Assembly (NCBI GenBank): GCA_032158295.1
Contig: CM063246.1
Span: 21,776,135 to 21,840,134 of the forward strand
Direction: 5' to 3'
Origin: Pycnopodia helianthoides
Taxonomy: Eukaryota > Echinodermata > Asteroidea > Forcipulatida > Asteriidae
Length of the DNA: 64,000 nucleotides
Positions 58,601 through 64,000 of this stretch are shown here, piece after piece. Positions within the stretch are counted from its first letter, which is position 1; the number at the start of each line of letters is the position of its first letter. A program made the position numbers and the translations under genes. The notes beneath the pieces were generated by a model. The model had not been told where the DNA came from and did not search any database. It saw only the letters and a program-made list of their open reading frames with translations.

Positions 58601-61600
58601 ATATCTCATTAAACAAAATTTAAAAACCTCTTGTTTCATTTTAGACACGGAGCCAGCAAGGAAGTGGATCACTCCAACATTTACCAAATCTTCATGGACA
58701 AAGATGAATCCTTTGGAGTGCCTACAGTGGAGCAACTACTGCTGCAGTCGTTTCAGGACAATGACCTCAAGCTCACCGAAGTAAGTGAAATAATACGTGT
58801 CACTAATGATTTACTGCTTTTTTTCACATTTATTGATGAACAAATAAATTCTTAGCTGTATTTTTTACAGAAATTTGTTAATCTTCTTTTTCGTAGGTTC
58901 CATCTTGTCTCATCGTACAGATGCCGCGGTTCGGCAAAGAATACAAAATGTACAAACGCATCGTGCCCTCTCTTCAACTAGACATCACCAACATTCTGGA
59001 AGAACGTAAGCGAAGTGTTCCTTTGTTTGAATGGCCAACGATAAAGTTGTTGAGAGATTTTTTTTCCTCTGCAGATGTGCTCCATAAAAGACTTTACTTT
59101 CCGGAGAAAGTTTGTTTTTTACACGACAATTTGAAAAGCTTCTTTTAGTTTTAAGTCCAAGACTGATACTTCACGGAGGCAATGGCGGCCTTAGTTCTCC
59201 CTTGAGACATTCCAATAGAATTTTACAATTTCCTCATAGATGTGCCCCCTTTACAAAGGAATAAAATGCCTTGGTGCCCCTTACCCTTTCAAGAGCGAAG
59301 CCTCAGGTCTGTTGGTCTTTTGATTGGATGTTGCCAACATTAGCAACATTTTTTCCTGTCGAGCAATTCTTGTCTGACCACCAGCTTGGGAATCTCCGAC
59401 TTAAGTCCAAGTCATGCAACACCGCATGCTTTAAGGATGCTCATGTACATGTACCATACTTGATTGAAACAACGCTTTTTCTTCAAAGTCGTATCAACAG
59501 TACAGACAGTTCAAGTCTCGCACGTATTCGTACATTGGGACCCGTTAAAGCGCACGAGTTTGTTTCTTTCAAGCAATGTACCACAAAGTCGTCCCAACAA
59601 TGTTTGAATTCGCGCTAGACTTGCACGGTCTTTTTAAAGTTTCACTGTTATAATTTGTTGTCAATTTTTGTGTGTGCAGATCCAAGGCAGTGTATAGTGT
59701 GTGGAAATCTTGCCATCTTCGAATGTAAACCCTGTAAATCGAGCGACCGTTTAACTGATAGTGTACAAATAAATAATACTGTGGCAAATGCTTTACTGTG
59801 GTAAGTCATATTGTAAATTTTAAGAAACATAAAAAGCAACAATGTGAAGTAAGCAACATAAGTCAAACACAGTGATTAGGACACGATTCTCAGCCTCTTT
59901 AAGAAACTGAGGAGAGCTTAACTGCTCTCCTTGACTTATTGAGGAGAGTTCTTTGCACTCCTCCAAAACCAAACTTCACACATTGGCCTGAAAAGTGAAC
60001 TTTTTGGATTTATAAAATCTGACTGATCATCGTTCATGATGTTTAGTATTATAAGCATGTAGCTCTGACGATTCACATATGGGTTCCACAGATTGTTAAT
60101 ATTATTTATGTCTGGTAATGAAATCAAAGATGCCACATGAGTGAACTTAATCACTGCATCATAAGTGAACTTAATCACTGTAGCTCACAAGCCTGAGGAA
60201 ACCTGTAAACAAGGGTGCTTGCTATGTGAACCAGAAACACCGGAGTTACCCCTACTCTTCACGATAAGTGTTCTGGGTTCTTTTACGTGCACTACCAGTC
60301 CTATAACACAGAACCTACAGCTTAACGTCCTATCCGAAGAACAAAGCAATTATGTTAAGGTATCTTGCTTAAGGACACAAATGCCACGACTCTGCTGATC
60401 AAAAACACCAGAGCTTGAGTCCGATGCTCTTCACCACTCGGACACAACACGAAATGAAAAATAACTGGATTTGTGGATTGTTATTTTTCTCATATTTTTC
60501 ACAAAGTCCACTTTAGATTTCAGTGCAAATTTTCACACTCTTTGGACAACGTTAAGGAGTGGCATTGTGGTCTGTGGTTTTTACGAGCAGTAATTGGAGC
60601 TCATTCATAAGGTGTCATTATCTGAGTGGCTATAAATGTCTATTTTTAATATTAAGTTAAAAACCACAAGGGAAACTGAATGGGGAAACTTTACATAATT
60701 TTTGTTAGTCTAGTTCCACGCTTATTAGTTTTTTTTAACCACATGCAATTCATCCATTCTACTCCGATCTAGACACATAGCAAAAAGCGAGTCGACCACA
60801 AACCAACAGACCTGTTCACACCGGACGCTTTCTTGAAAGATTTTTATGCCGTCACAATGGATAAGGGTTACGACGAGGCGTCAGTGGACCAGCACCGCCA
60901 GCTAATGCTCAAACCTAAACTGATGGATTTGTTTGCTGTCATCTGCATCAGGACAAGTCACTACGTCTCGTTCGTCAAAGCGGGGAGGGAAGGCAATTCG
61001 GAATGGGTGTTCTTCGACAGTATGGCAGACAGACAAGGTGAAGTCATTTCTCATGGTTCACTTCCTTACGTGTATATTACTGCTTACCAACCAAAAGGAC
61101 CTACGGTATAAATACAAAAAATAGGTAGTGGCCAGACGTTTTGGCCCTAGCAGAGTCTTTCTCAAAGGCTAACTGACAACACAACACACATACCAGGTTA
61201 CTAGTGTAACAGAAGCAGTTAAGTGGAAATAGATGAAAAGAGAGAGGGGTAGAAAGCACACCGGAAAAAGCAAGGGATGAACAATAAAGAAGGAGACCAA
61301 GGAGAAGGGGGAGGGGGGTAGAGGAAAGGGGGCTTGATGGACCACAAGAGGTCGAAAACACAAAGGATAAAATCAATTCTTGTCAAGTTTGATGATTTAC
61401 TTTTTAAAGGGAACGTACATGTAAGAAACAAAACATTGATCTCAGGTATAAAGTTTTTCGATTTACAAGCCTTTGTGGTTCTCCCCTCTTCTGACATAGG
61501 TGATCAACAGGGCTACAACATCCCGCAAATAACACACCTGAAAGATTTGAGGAGCTGGGTGGATCCAAAGCACATTGAATCGTCTGAGAACAAACAACTT

Positions 61601-61684
61601 CCTGAACTCATGACACGCCTTCTCGGTGATGCGTATATCTGTATGTACTCGAACACAGAGGAAAGAAAACTCACGTATGTATAG
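33527..61684 (+). CDS. CYLD: CYLD-family deubiquitinase with five inserted Death domains
   Basis: Nineteen coding exons: 33527-34105, 34317-34631, 35782-35911, 36033-36227, 37195-37383, 40218-40472, 41235-41492, 42577-42825, 43868-44218, 45024-45293, 54859-55085, 55726-55894, 56690-56948, 57872-58030, 58645-58780, 58897-59005, 59680-59800, 60781-61037, 61500-61684. They total 4,413 bases (1,470 residues) and phases match at every junction. Order: CAP-Gly 1 (about 160-240), CAP-Gly 2 (265-340), polar linker (341-469), Death domains 1-5 (470-930), CAP-Gly 3 (965-1055), USP (1085-1470). CYLD removes Lys63- and Met1-linked ubiquitin from NF-kappaB and cell-death regulators (family knowledge). Catalytic residues C1100, H1384 and D1403 are intact. 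Vertebrate CYLD has no Death domain; here five sit where its TRAF2-binding linker lies. The join is conceptual, without transcript evidence. Confidence 0.92.
35138..35395 (+). repeat. Diverged intronic repeat, copy 1 (CYLD intron 2)
   Basis: Shares blocks such as TACAAAGAGCGACAACGGG, CCGGGGGTTATT and GAGATTCCAGAATACCATG, in order, with 36305-36560 in intron 4. It is an old interspersed repeat present in two CYLD introns. The type is not recognised. Confidence 0.65.
35782..37383 (+). CDS. CYLD: CYLD exons 3-5: end of CAP-Gly 2 and polar linker
   Basis: Exon 35782-35911 ([14 protein letters not shown]...[12 protein letters not shown]) completes CAP-Gly 2; the IVPQML segment matches the vertebrate end of that domain. 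Exons 36033-36227 and 37195-37383 encode a Ser/Lys/Asp-rich linker ([40 protein letters not shown]), probably disordered. They are phase 1-1 and multiples of three (195 and 189 bp), so either could be skipped without breaking the frame. Exon 4 ends RDMSDDLYS, nearly the same as the end of the fourth Death-domain exon. Confidence 0.85.
36305..36560 (+). repeat. Diverged intronic repeat, copy 2 (CYLD intron 4)
   Basis: Counterpart of 35138-35395; shares CTACAAAGAGTGACAAAGGG, CCCGGGGGTTATT and AAGATTCCAGCATACCATG. Confidence 0.65.
37451..37860 (+). mobile_element. SINE family A, fullest copy (tRNA-Ser/Leu-like head)
   Basis: The head GTGGCCGAGCGGTCAAGCGC matches a type II tRNA box A, and GGGTTCCAGTCCC is box B. 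The body has TTAAGCAAGACACTTAACCA, TTGCTTCGCCC, GAGAGAAGGGGG, TTTCTGGCAG and GTTCAAGCGCCTTGAGAACC, and it ends in an AT-rich tail near 37870. Related pieces occur at 27.3, 43.4, 54.7, 58.2 and 60.2 kb. Confidence 0.8.
38250..39070 (+). repeat. Tandem array, about 146-bp unit, six copies
   Basis: AACTTGGTGTGTGGATTGGT or close variants recur at about 38281, 38429, 38573, 38721, 38866 and 39011. Each is followed by CTTGGGAT, TTTTTGGACCCCC, TTAATATTAAGGT.ATTATGGC and AAACAAAAGAAATCTTGT. The third and fourth units are almost the same, so the array is still homogenising. It lies in the CYLD intron just before the Death-domain exons. Confidence 0.92.
39148..39345 (+). repeat. Homopyrimidine CCTCCC/CTTCTCCC tract
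   Basis: About 200 bp of almost pure C and T, built of CCCTCCCCTCCTCCC and CCCCTTCTCCC blocks with mirror symmetry. Such tracts can form triplex (H-DNA) and their purine strand can form G-quadruplexes. It directly follows the 146-bp array. Confidence 0.9.
40218..40472 (+). CDS. CYLD: CYLD exon 6: Death domain 1
   Basis: Phase 1-1 exon of 255 bp (residues 470-554) flanked by a tttag acceptor and a G|gtatgt donor. It shows the six-helix Death-domain pattern: [18 protein letters not shown], then [11 protein letters not shown], then [20 protein letters not shown]. The helix-1 Trp, the L-x-L-T-x-D-D-L turn and the helix-4 M-L-x-x-W are all present, making it one of the clearest of the five. By family knowledge, Death domains form helical assemblies with other Death domains. 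Confidence 0.88.
41235..41492 (+). CDS. CYLD: CYLD exon 7: Death domain 2
   Basis: Phase 1-1 exon of 258 bp (residues 555-640). Helices read [31 protein letters not shown] and [18 protein letters not shown]. The helix-1 Trp is replaced by Cys, but the LG..L.FTDAEL turn and the ML..W helix are kept. The start [11 protein letters not shown] resembles the starts of domains 3 ([10 protein letters not shown]) and 4 ([10 protein letters not shown]), which supports origin by exon duplication. Confidence 0.85.
41686..42077. mobile_element. TIR element (TTAAAGGAACATTACA)
   Basis: Left end TTAAAGGAACATTACA and right end TGTAACGTTCCTTTAA are inverted and 392 bp apart. The interior shares CACGAGAAAATAGTGAAAAA and AAACTGACAAACCTGTAGAAG with the GGCCCTGTACA MITEs at 6.9 and 13.9 kb, so it is a related family. 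It lies in the intron between Death domains 2 and 3. Confidence 0.85.
42102..42496. mobile_element. GGGCCC-family MITE, long form
   Basis: Left end AGGGCCCAATTTCATAAAGC and right end AGCTCGATGAAATTGGGCCC are inverted. A GC-rich block at about 42325-42410 (GTGCCGGTCGGTAGGC, GTGCCGGCCGGCAGG, GTGCCGACCGCC) may be a secondary insertion. It lies 80 bp before the Death domain 3 exon. Confidence 0.85.
42577..42825 (+). CDS. CYLD: CYLD exon 8: Death domain 3
   Basis: Phase 1-1 exon of 249 bp (residues 641-723). Helices read [31 protein letters not shown] and [20 protein letters not shown]. The W..LA..L.LS..DI core, the QML..W helix and the final GLPDLASDL are textbook Death-domain features. Confidence 0.9.
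43390..43665 (+). mobile_element. SINE family A-like copy
   Basis: Shares CAGCAAGACACCCGACCATAA, GCACCTTGATTTAGCAACCA and GTGCACTATATAAGAACC with SINE A tails. The head is degenerate. It ends in (TTATTA)n. Confidence 0.55.
43868..44218 (+). CDS. CYLD: CYLD exon 9: Death domain 4 with charged tail
   Basis: Phase 1-1 exon of 351 bp (residues 724-840). Helices read [37 protein letters not shown], a Ser/Arg/Asp insert, and [19 protein letters not shown] charged tail follows, with [20 protein letters not shown]. Two phase-1 donors are possible: 44218|gtaagt (used here) and 44197|gtgaag, 21 bp earlier. The tail's [10 protein letters not shown] resembles the end of exon 4 ([10 protein letters not shown]), with 12 identical bases (ATGAGCGACGAT). 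Confidence 0.9.
45024..45293 (+). CDS. CYLD: CYLD exon 10: Death domain 5, diverged
   Basis: Phase 1-1 exon of 270 bp (residues 841-930) with clear cag acceptor and G|gtaagt donor. It reads [40 protein letters not shown] and [20 protein letters not shown]. The F..VVRVL.VST..V.DIE turn, the helix-4 Trp and the final helix fit a Death domain. It is the most diverged of the five; CARD or another death-fold class cannot be excluded. The next supported coding exon is 9.6 kb away. Confidence 0.78.
47431..48079 (-). mobile_element. Non-autonomous TIR transposon, copy 2, with 8-bp target duplication
   Basis: Inverted ends TAAGCTTGGGCGATATCG and CGATATCGCCCAAGCTTA are bounded on both sides by GTCCTAGG (47423-47430 and 48080-48087). 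An 8-bp duplication points to hAT-type insertion. It is the reverse complement of 3160-3834, with a few substitutions and indels. The ends are stacked TATCGCGATA palindromes that could form long cruciforms. Confidence 0.9.
48477..48537. repeat. Perfect 23-bp inverted repeat with 15-base loop
   Basis: 48477-48499 (GAAATCTGGACTGTTCCATT plus TCA) is the exact reverse complement of 48515-48537. The loop is TTCGGCGTCGCCTTG. Beyond the arms, AATATATAAGAATAGAA at about 48450 and TATATTCTTCTATATT at about 48549 also pair imperfectly, so the whole structure spans about 115 bp. Confidence 0.95.
48994..49160 (+). repeat. Tandem repeat, about 57-bp unit, three copies
   Basis: GTTGTGATAATC, CTCGATCCTCC and CAGTC.GAGG recur three times, with a partial fourth (GTCGTGATAATCGTAACTCTCGATTCTC). 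Confidence 0.85.
49302..49525 (+). mobile_element. SINE family C (tRNA-derived, AATAAA tail)
   Basis: Box-A-like TGGTCTAGTTAGTAAG and box B GAGTTCGAATCCC are 45 bp apart, the tRNA spacing. A unique body follows (TTTTTCACAGGACTTGGGAA, GTACAGTGCTTTACATACAT) and then an (AATAAA)n-type tail to about 49520. Confidence 0.85.
49899..49972 (+). CDS. Possible extra CYLD exon with PTQE motif
   Basis: An acceptor (cttttacag) and phase-1 entry match the end of Death domain 5. The frame reads [20 protein letters not shown] and runs to a phase-0 donor (CCT|gtaaaa). PTQE fits the minor TRAF2-binding consensus, and vertebrate CYLD carries a TRAF2 motif in this linker. It needs a following phase 0-1 exon; 52607-52685 is one candidate. 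Chance is a real alternative, and the segment is not in the main gene model. Confidence 0.25.
54690..54806 (-). mobile_element. SINE family A head, antisense in CYLD intron 10
   Basis: On the minus strand, GTGGCCGAGCGGTCTAGCAC at about 54800 is box A and GGGTTCAAATCCCC at about 54735 is box B, followed by TTGAGCAAGACAC. It ends 50 bp before the CAP-Gly 3 exon, close to its splice acceptor. Confidence 0.8.
54859..55894 (+). CDS. CYLD: CYLD exons 11-12: CAP-Gly 3
   Basis: Exon 54859-55085 (phase 1 in, 0 out) carries an acidic lead and [20 protein letters not shown] then WIGFPDGSK...VAGIEL. Exon 55726-55894 carries [15 protein letters not shown], then [18 protein letters not shown] and a Ser-rich end. 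The intron sits at the same place in the domain as in CAP-Gly 1. [12 protein letters not shown] and the CRPDSRF end are strongly conserved with vertebrate CYLD. There the third CAP-Gly binds a proline-rich part of NEMO, so NEMO binding is likely kept. Confidence 0.95.
56690..61684 (+). CDS. CYLD: CYLD exons 13-19: USP catalytic domain
   Basis: Seven exons encode the C19-type protease of CYLD. The Cys box is [17 protein letters not shown], with catalytic Cys at 56800-56802. Further family landmarks are [27 protein letters not shown] and [20 protein letters not shown]. The His box is TSHYVSFVK (His at 60959-60961) and the Asp is in FFDSMADR (61016-61018). The protein ends [17 protein letters not shown]. 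The B-box-like zinc insert keeps its first four Cys ([15 protein letters not shown]). The second half is reduced to ANALLC|KKRVDHK, without the CxxC found in vertebrates. At the exon 17-18 junction only acceptor 60781 avoids a stop; acceptor 60773 would give TG|A. Confidence 0.95.
57107..57202 (+). repeat. 46-bp tandem duplication
   Basis: CAGTCAGGAAACTTATGCGG through CAGTGACTAGCCAGCC is repeated twice almost unchanged (TGACC against GGACC at the end), in the intron after the Cys-box exon. Confidence 0.9.
58195..58425 (+). mobile_element. SINE family A-like relic
   Basis: Contains GAGTGTGGGTTTGGGGCTCC, GAGACCTAAAGACGTAGGTCC, TTTGTAAAGCACCTTGTAAG and TGAGTTATGAGACC, in the same order as SINE A. 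It lies in a CYLD intron within the USP region. Confidence 0.5.
60150..60450 (-). mobile_element. SINE family A copy, antisense in CYLD intron 17
   Basis: Minus-strand order: a degenerate head (about 60445, CCGAGTGGTGAAGAGCATCG), CTCAAGCTCTGGTGTTTTTG, ATCAGCAGAGTCGTGG, TTAAGCAAGATACCTTAACA, then a body with AGGACGTTAAGCTGTAGGTT and GTGCACGTAAAAGAACCC. Matches the 37.4-kb copy. Confidence 0.75.
60655..60705 (+). repeat. Solitary piece of the 70-bp repeat
   Basis: AACCACAAGGGAAACTGAAT and GGGGAAACTTTACATA match the direct repeats that flank the tRNA-like units at 26.6 and 30.3 kb, here without any tRNA-like core. Confidence 0.65.
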
Positions 61685-62535
61685 TTGTTAGCCCCGTAAC
61701 ATCAATATTTTGATGGATATGTAGAGTCAAGCTGTGCGGATCCAGATTGAGAAGAAAAAGACTAGTCAAGCTGGAATCTTGAAGGAAACTCACAGTCATG
61801 CTGTTAAGAGTGGAGGATTCTGACAAACTCTCACTTGGTCGCGTGAGGCTGGGCTGAGTCTGGAAAGAAACGGACATGTCCTGGGTAACGGAAATCTCCC
61901 ACTGTTATCTTATGCGGAGAGCATGTGAAGGGCCGAGTGTTGTTGGAGGAAACCTACCATGGTCAACATGTGAAGGGCGGAGTCTTGAAGGAAACCTGCA
62001 ATGATCAACGAGTAGGGTGGAGTTTTGAAGGAAACCTATAATGGTCAACGTGTGCAGGGCAGGAGTCTTGTTGTCGGGAAACCTACCATGGTCAAAAGGT
62101 ACAGGTCAGAGTCTCGGGGGCCTACTACGTGTGTGGTCAAAGTGTGTGTGAAGGTGGAGTCTTGAAATGAAAAACCTGCATCGCACCGTGGACCAATGAC
62201 CGTGGTGCAAACAAGGTGCATGGCAAATGAGGAAAACTTCCTGTTGAAATTTTTAGTGGTGTCTTGTGAGCCATGAATTTGGCAGAGTCTGAATTGATGT
62301 ACAGTGATTCATTATTGAGGGTTTAAGGTCCTATGAATTTGATTTTTTTTCTTCTCAGTTTCAACTATAAAAAATGCTCTTACTAACCTATAAATGCAAG
62401 TTTGCTGAAAGTTTATTGGAGGTTTATATTGCAAGTTTGGGGTGAAATCCAATGCAACCTTATGTAACTTCATGCACTTCATTTCTTCGGACAAATCTCT
62501 TGATATTTGACTTTTGTCAAATTCCGTCAAGGTGT
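61685..62535 (+). other. CYLD: CYLD downstream region / probable 3' UTR
   Basis: Follows the CYLD stop. It contains a loose repeat of GGAAACCTACCATGGTCAAC and GTGAAGGG.GGAGTCTTG units at about 61910-62150. I found no AATAAA close to the stop, so the end of the transcript is not located. Confidence 0.4.
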
Positions 62536-62539
62536 ATTG

Positions 62540-63165
62540 TTGCTGGTTCATTGTCGCTGCGTGTGCATTGTCACTGTGTGATGCATTGTCACTGCGTGTG
62601 CATTGTCACTGCATGTGCATTGTCACTGCATGTGCATTGTCACTGCGTATGCATTGTCACTGCATGTGCATTGTCACATGGGTCATTGTCACTGCGTATG
62701 CATTGTCACTGTGTGTGCATTGTCACTGCGTGTCATTGTCACTGCGTATGCATTGCCACTGATGGCTCAGATGTCACTGGTGTGCATTTGTACTTCCCTG
62801 TGAATTACACTGCTGTGCATTTCACTTGCGTGTGCATTGTCACTGCGTGTGCAATTGTCACTGTGTGTGTATTTCACTGCGTGTGCATTGTCCATGCATG
62901 TGCATTGTCACTGCGTTTGCATTGTCACTGCAATGCATTGTACACGCGTGTGCATTGTCACTGCGTATGCATTGTCACTGTGTGTCAATTGTCACTGCGT
63001 ATGCATTGTCACTGTGTGTGCATTGTCACTGCGTGTCATTGTCCTGCCTGTGCATTGTCACTGCAGTGTGCATTGTCACTGCGTGTGCATTGTCACTGCG
63101 TATGCATTGTCACTGTGTGTGCATTGTCACTGCGTGTGCATTGTCACTGCGTGTGCATTGTCATT
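62540..63165 (+). repeat. 17-bp minisatellite downstream of CYLD
   Basis: About 30 copies of TGCATTGTCACTGCGTG with variants (GCATG, GTGTG, GCGTA at the end) and a few shorter or interrupted units, as at 62770-62825. The unit has no stop codon and 17 is not a multiple of three. Each frame therefore cycles through the same 17-residue Cys/His-rich peptide (VHCHCVCIVTACALSLR), giving open frames up to 262 codons. These are artefacts of the repeat. Confidence 0.95.
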
Positions 63166-63494
63166 CGGTGCCTTGCTCTACGCCACGAAAGCGCTCCACC
63201 TGATGATATCATAATGGATAATGCAAATTTTGAGGGATAAATTAGCAGGTAATAACACATAAAAAAACTAAGAAAATGTTATCGTTTACTCATCTCAAAC
63301 CATACGTTAAGCCCATAAAATGTAGCAGGAAAAAATACAACTTCTTATGACCTTTAAGACTAGATAATGTAGATCTCAAAGAAAAAAATTTGGAAATCAT
63401 GCTAAAAACTGCTTTTGTAAGTTTTTGTATATATAACAATACATATTACAGCCTGTACATTAACTTCTTTGCAGAAAGCATTACTTTACAACAT

Positions 63495-63770
63495 TTCAAG
63501 TTACAACTTGGCCCTTGTTCAATTCCCAGCTAAGGCCATCATGTGAGTAGAGTTTGTGCGTTGGTTCTCTCCTATGCCACGAGGTTTTTTTTTTTCTTCT
63601 CCGGAAATATCAAACACTTTCGATCTCAGGCTGTGCTCCGTGGTCATATATGGGTCGATGTGGCTGGCTGCCTAAGGCACCCTCGCATGCCTGCGGCTCT
63701 AACCTGTTATAGCCGCGTCCTTTGCAATTCCGCTTCTCAGCTGTGAGTAAGGATGATTAGCCTCCCAAAT
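63495..63770 (+). mobile_element. SINE family B, copy 2
   Basis: Same order as 4925-5215: GTTCAATTCCCAGCTAAGGC (box B), CATGTGAGTAGAGTTTG, TTGGTTCTCTCC, CTCCGGAAATATCAAACA, CATGCCTGCGGCTC and GTAAGGATGATTAGCC. Confidence 0.8.
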
Positions 63771-64000
63771 TATTATTATCGCTATGTATATATTCTATGA
63801 TATTACAGATTGATTTCTTTGTGTGGGCATAAACAACTGAAAACAAAATGAGTATGACAAGAGTAGAAGGAATTGTATTCAATTGTATTTGAGATGGTAC
63901 TAGATATGACCTACTATGTAAATGGCGGTTTGTGCATTACTTTTATGTATTTGACCCAAGATGGGGGTTTGACCTTTATGCATTGAAATAGAGCTCGGTA

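Noticed and set aside
62452..63240. 262-codon Cys/His-rich frame resembling a metal-binding repeat protein
   Set aside because: It is the 17-bp array translated; all three plus frames give the same cyclic peptide.

Overview
The window is eukaryotic DNA from an invertebrate animal, most likely an echinoderm or related deuterostome. This is inferred from intron-rich genes with phase-1 symmetric domain exons, a gene closely matching vertebrate CYLD, and many small terminal-inverted-repeat elements, SINEs and CR1-like retrotransposon pieces. The species cannot be fixed from the sequence alone.

Region 1 (about 1-5.4 kb) holds a CR1-like 3' fragment, an 86-bp minisatellite and a four-exon minus-strand gene. 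The gene encodes a small type I membrane protein (signal peptide, one CUB, one LDLa, one membrane helix). Its intron 2 carries a 675-bp inverted-repeat transposon; a SINE lies in intron 1. Region 2 (about 5.4-16.6 kb) has no supported gene. It is full of MITEs, some nested, and contains a 31-bp self-complementary minisatellite. Region 3 (16.7-21.9 kb) is a divergently oriented paralogue of the first gene with the same four exons and intron phases. It has an apparent one-base frameshift in the membrane exon and has lost one LDLa disulfide. Region 4 (22-33.4 kb) holds a 5'-truncated reverse-transcriptase element, tRNA-derived composite repeats and a sixfold array of TGACGTCA sites.

Region 5 (33.5-61.7 kb) is the main result. 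It is a 19-coding-exon CYLD deubiquitinase gene, about 1,470 codons when joined, with the reading frame kept across every junction. It has the family order CAP-Gly, CAP-Gly, linker, CAP-Gly, USP with a B-box-like insert, and intact catalytic Cys, His and Asp. Between the second and third CAP-Gly domains, where vertebrate CYLD has only a disordered linker, lie five consecutive exons each encoding one death-fold (Death) domain. Each is phase 1-1 and a multiple of three long. The predicted product is a deubiquitinase with a built-in Death-domain array. It could dock directly onto Death-domain signalling complexes (Toll/MyD88 or TNFR type) and remove Lys63/Met1 ubiquitin chains there; this function is inference.

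Region 6 (61.7-64 kb) is downstream sequence with a 17-bp minisatellite and a second copy of the SINE seen at 4.9 kb. The long open frames in the minisatellites are by-products of repeat units that contain no stop codon and are not genes.
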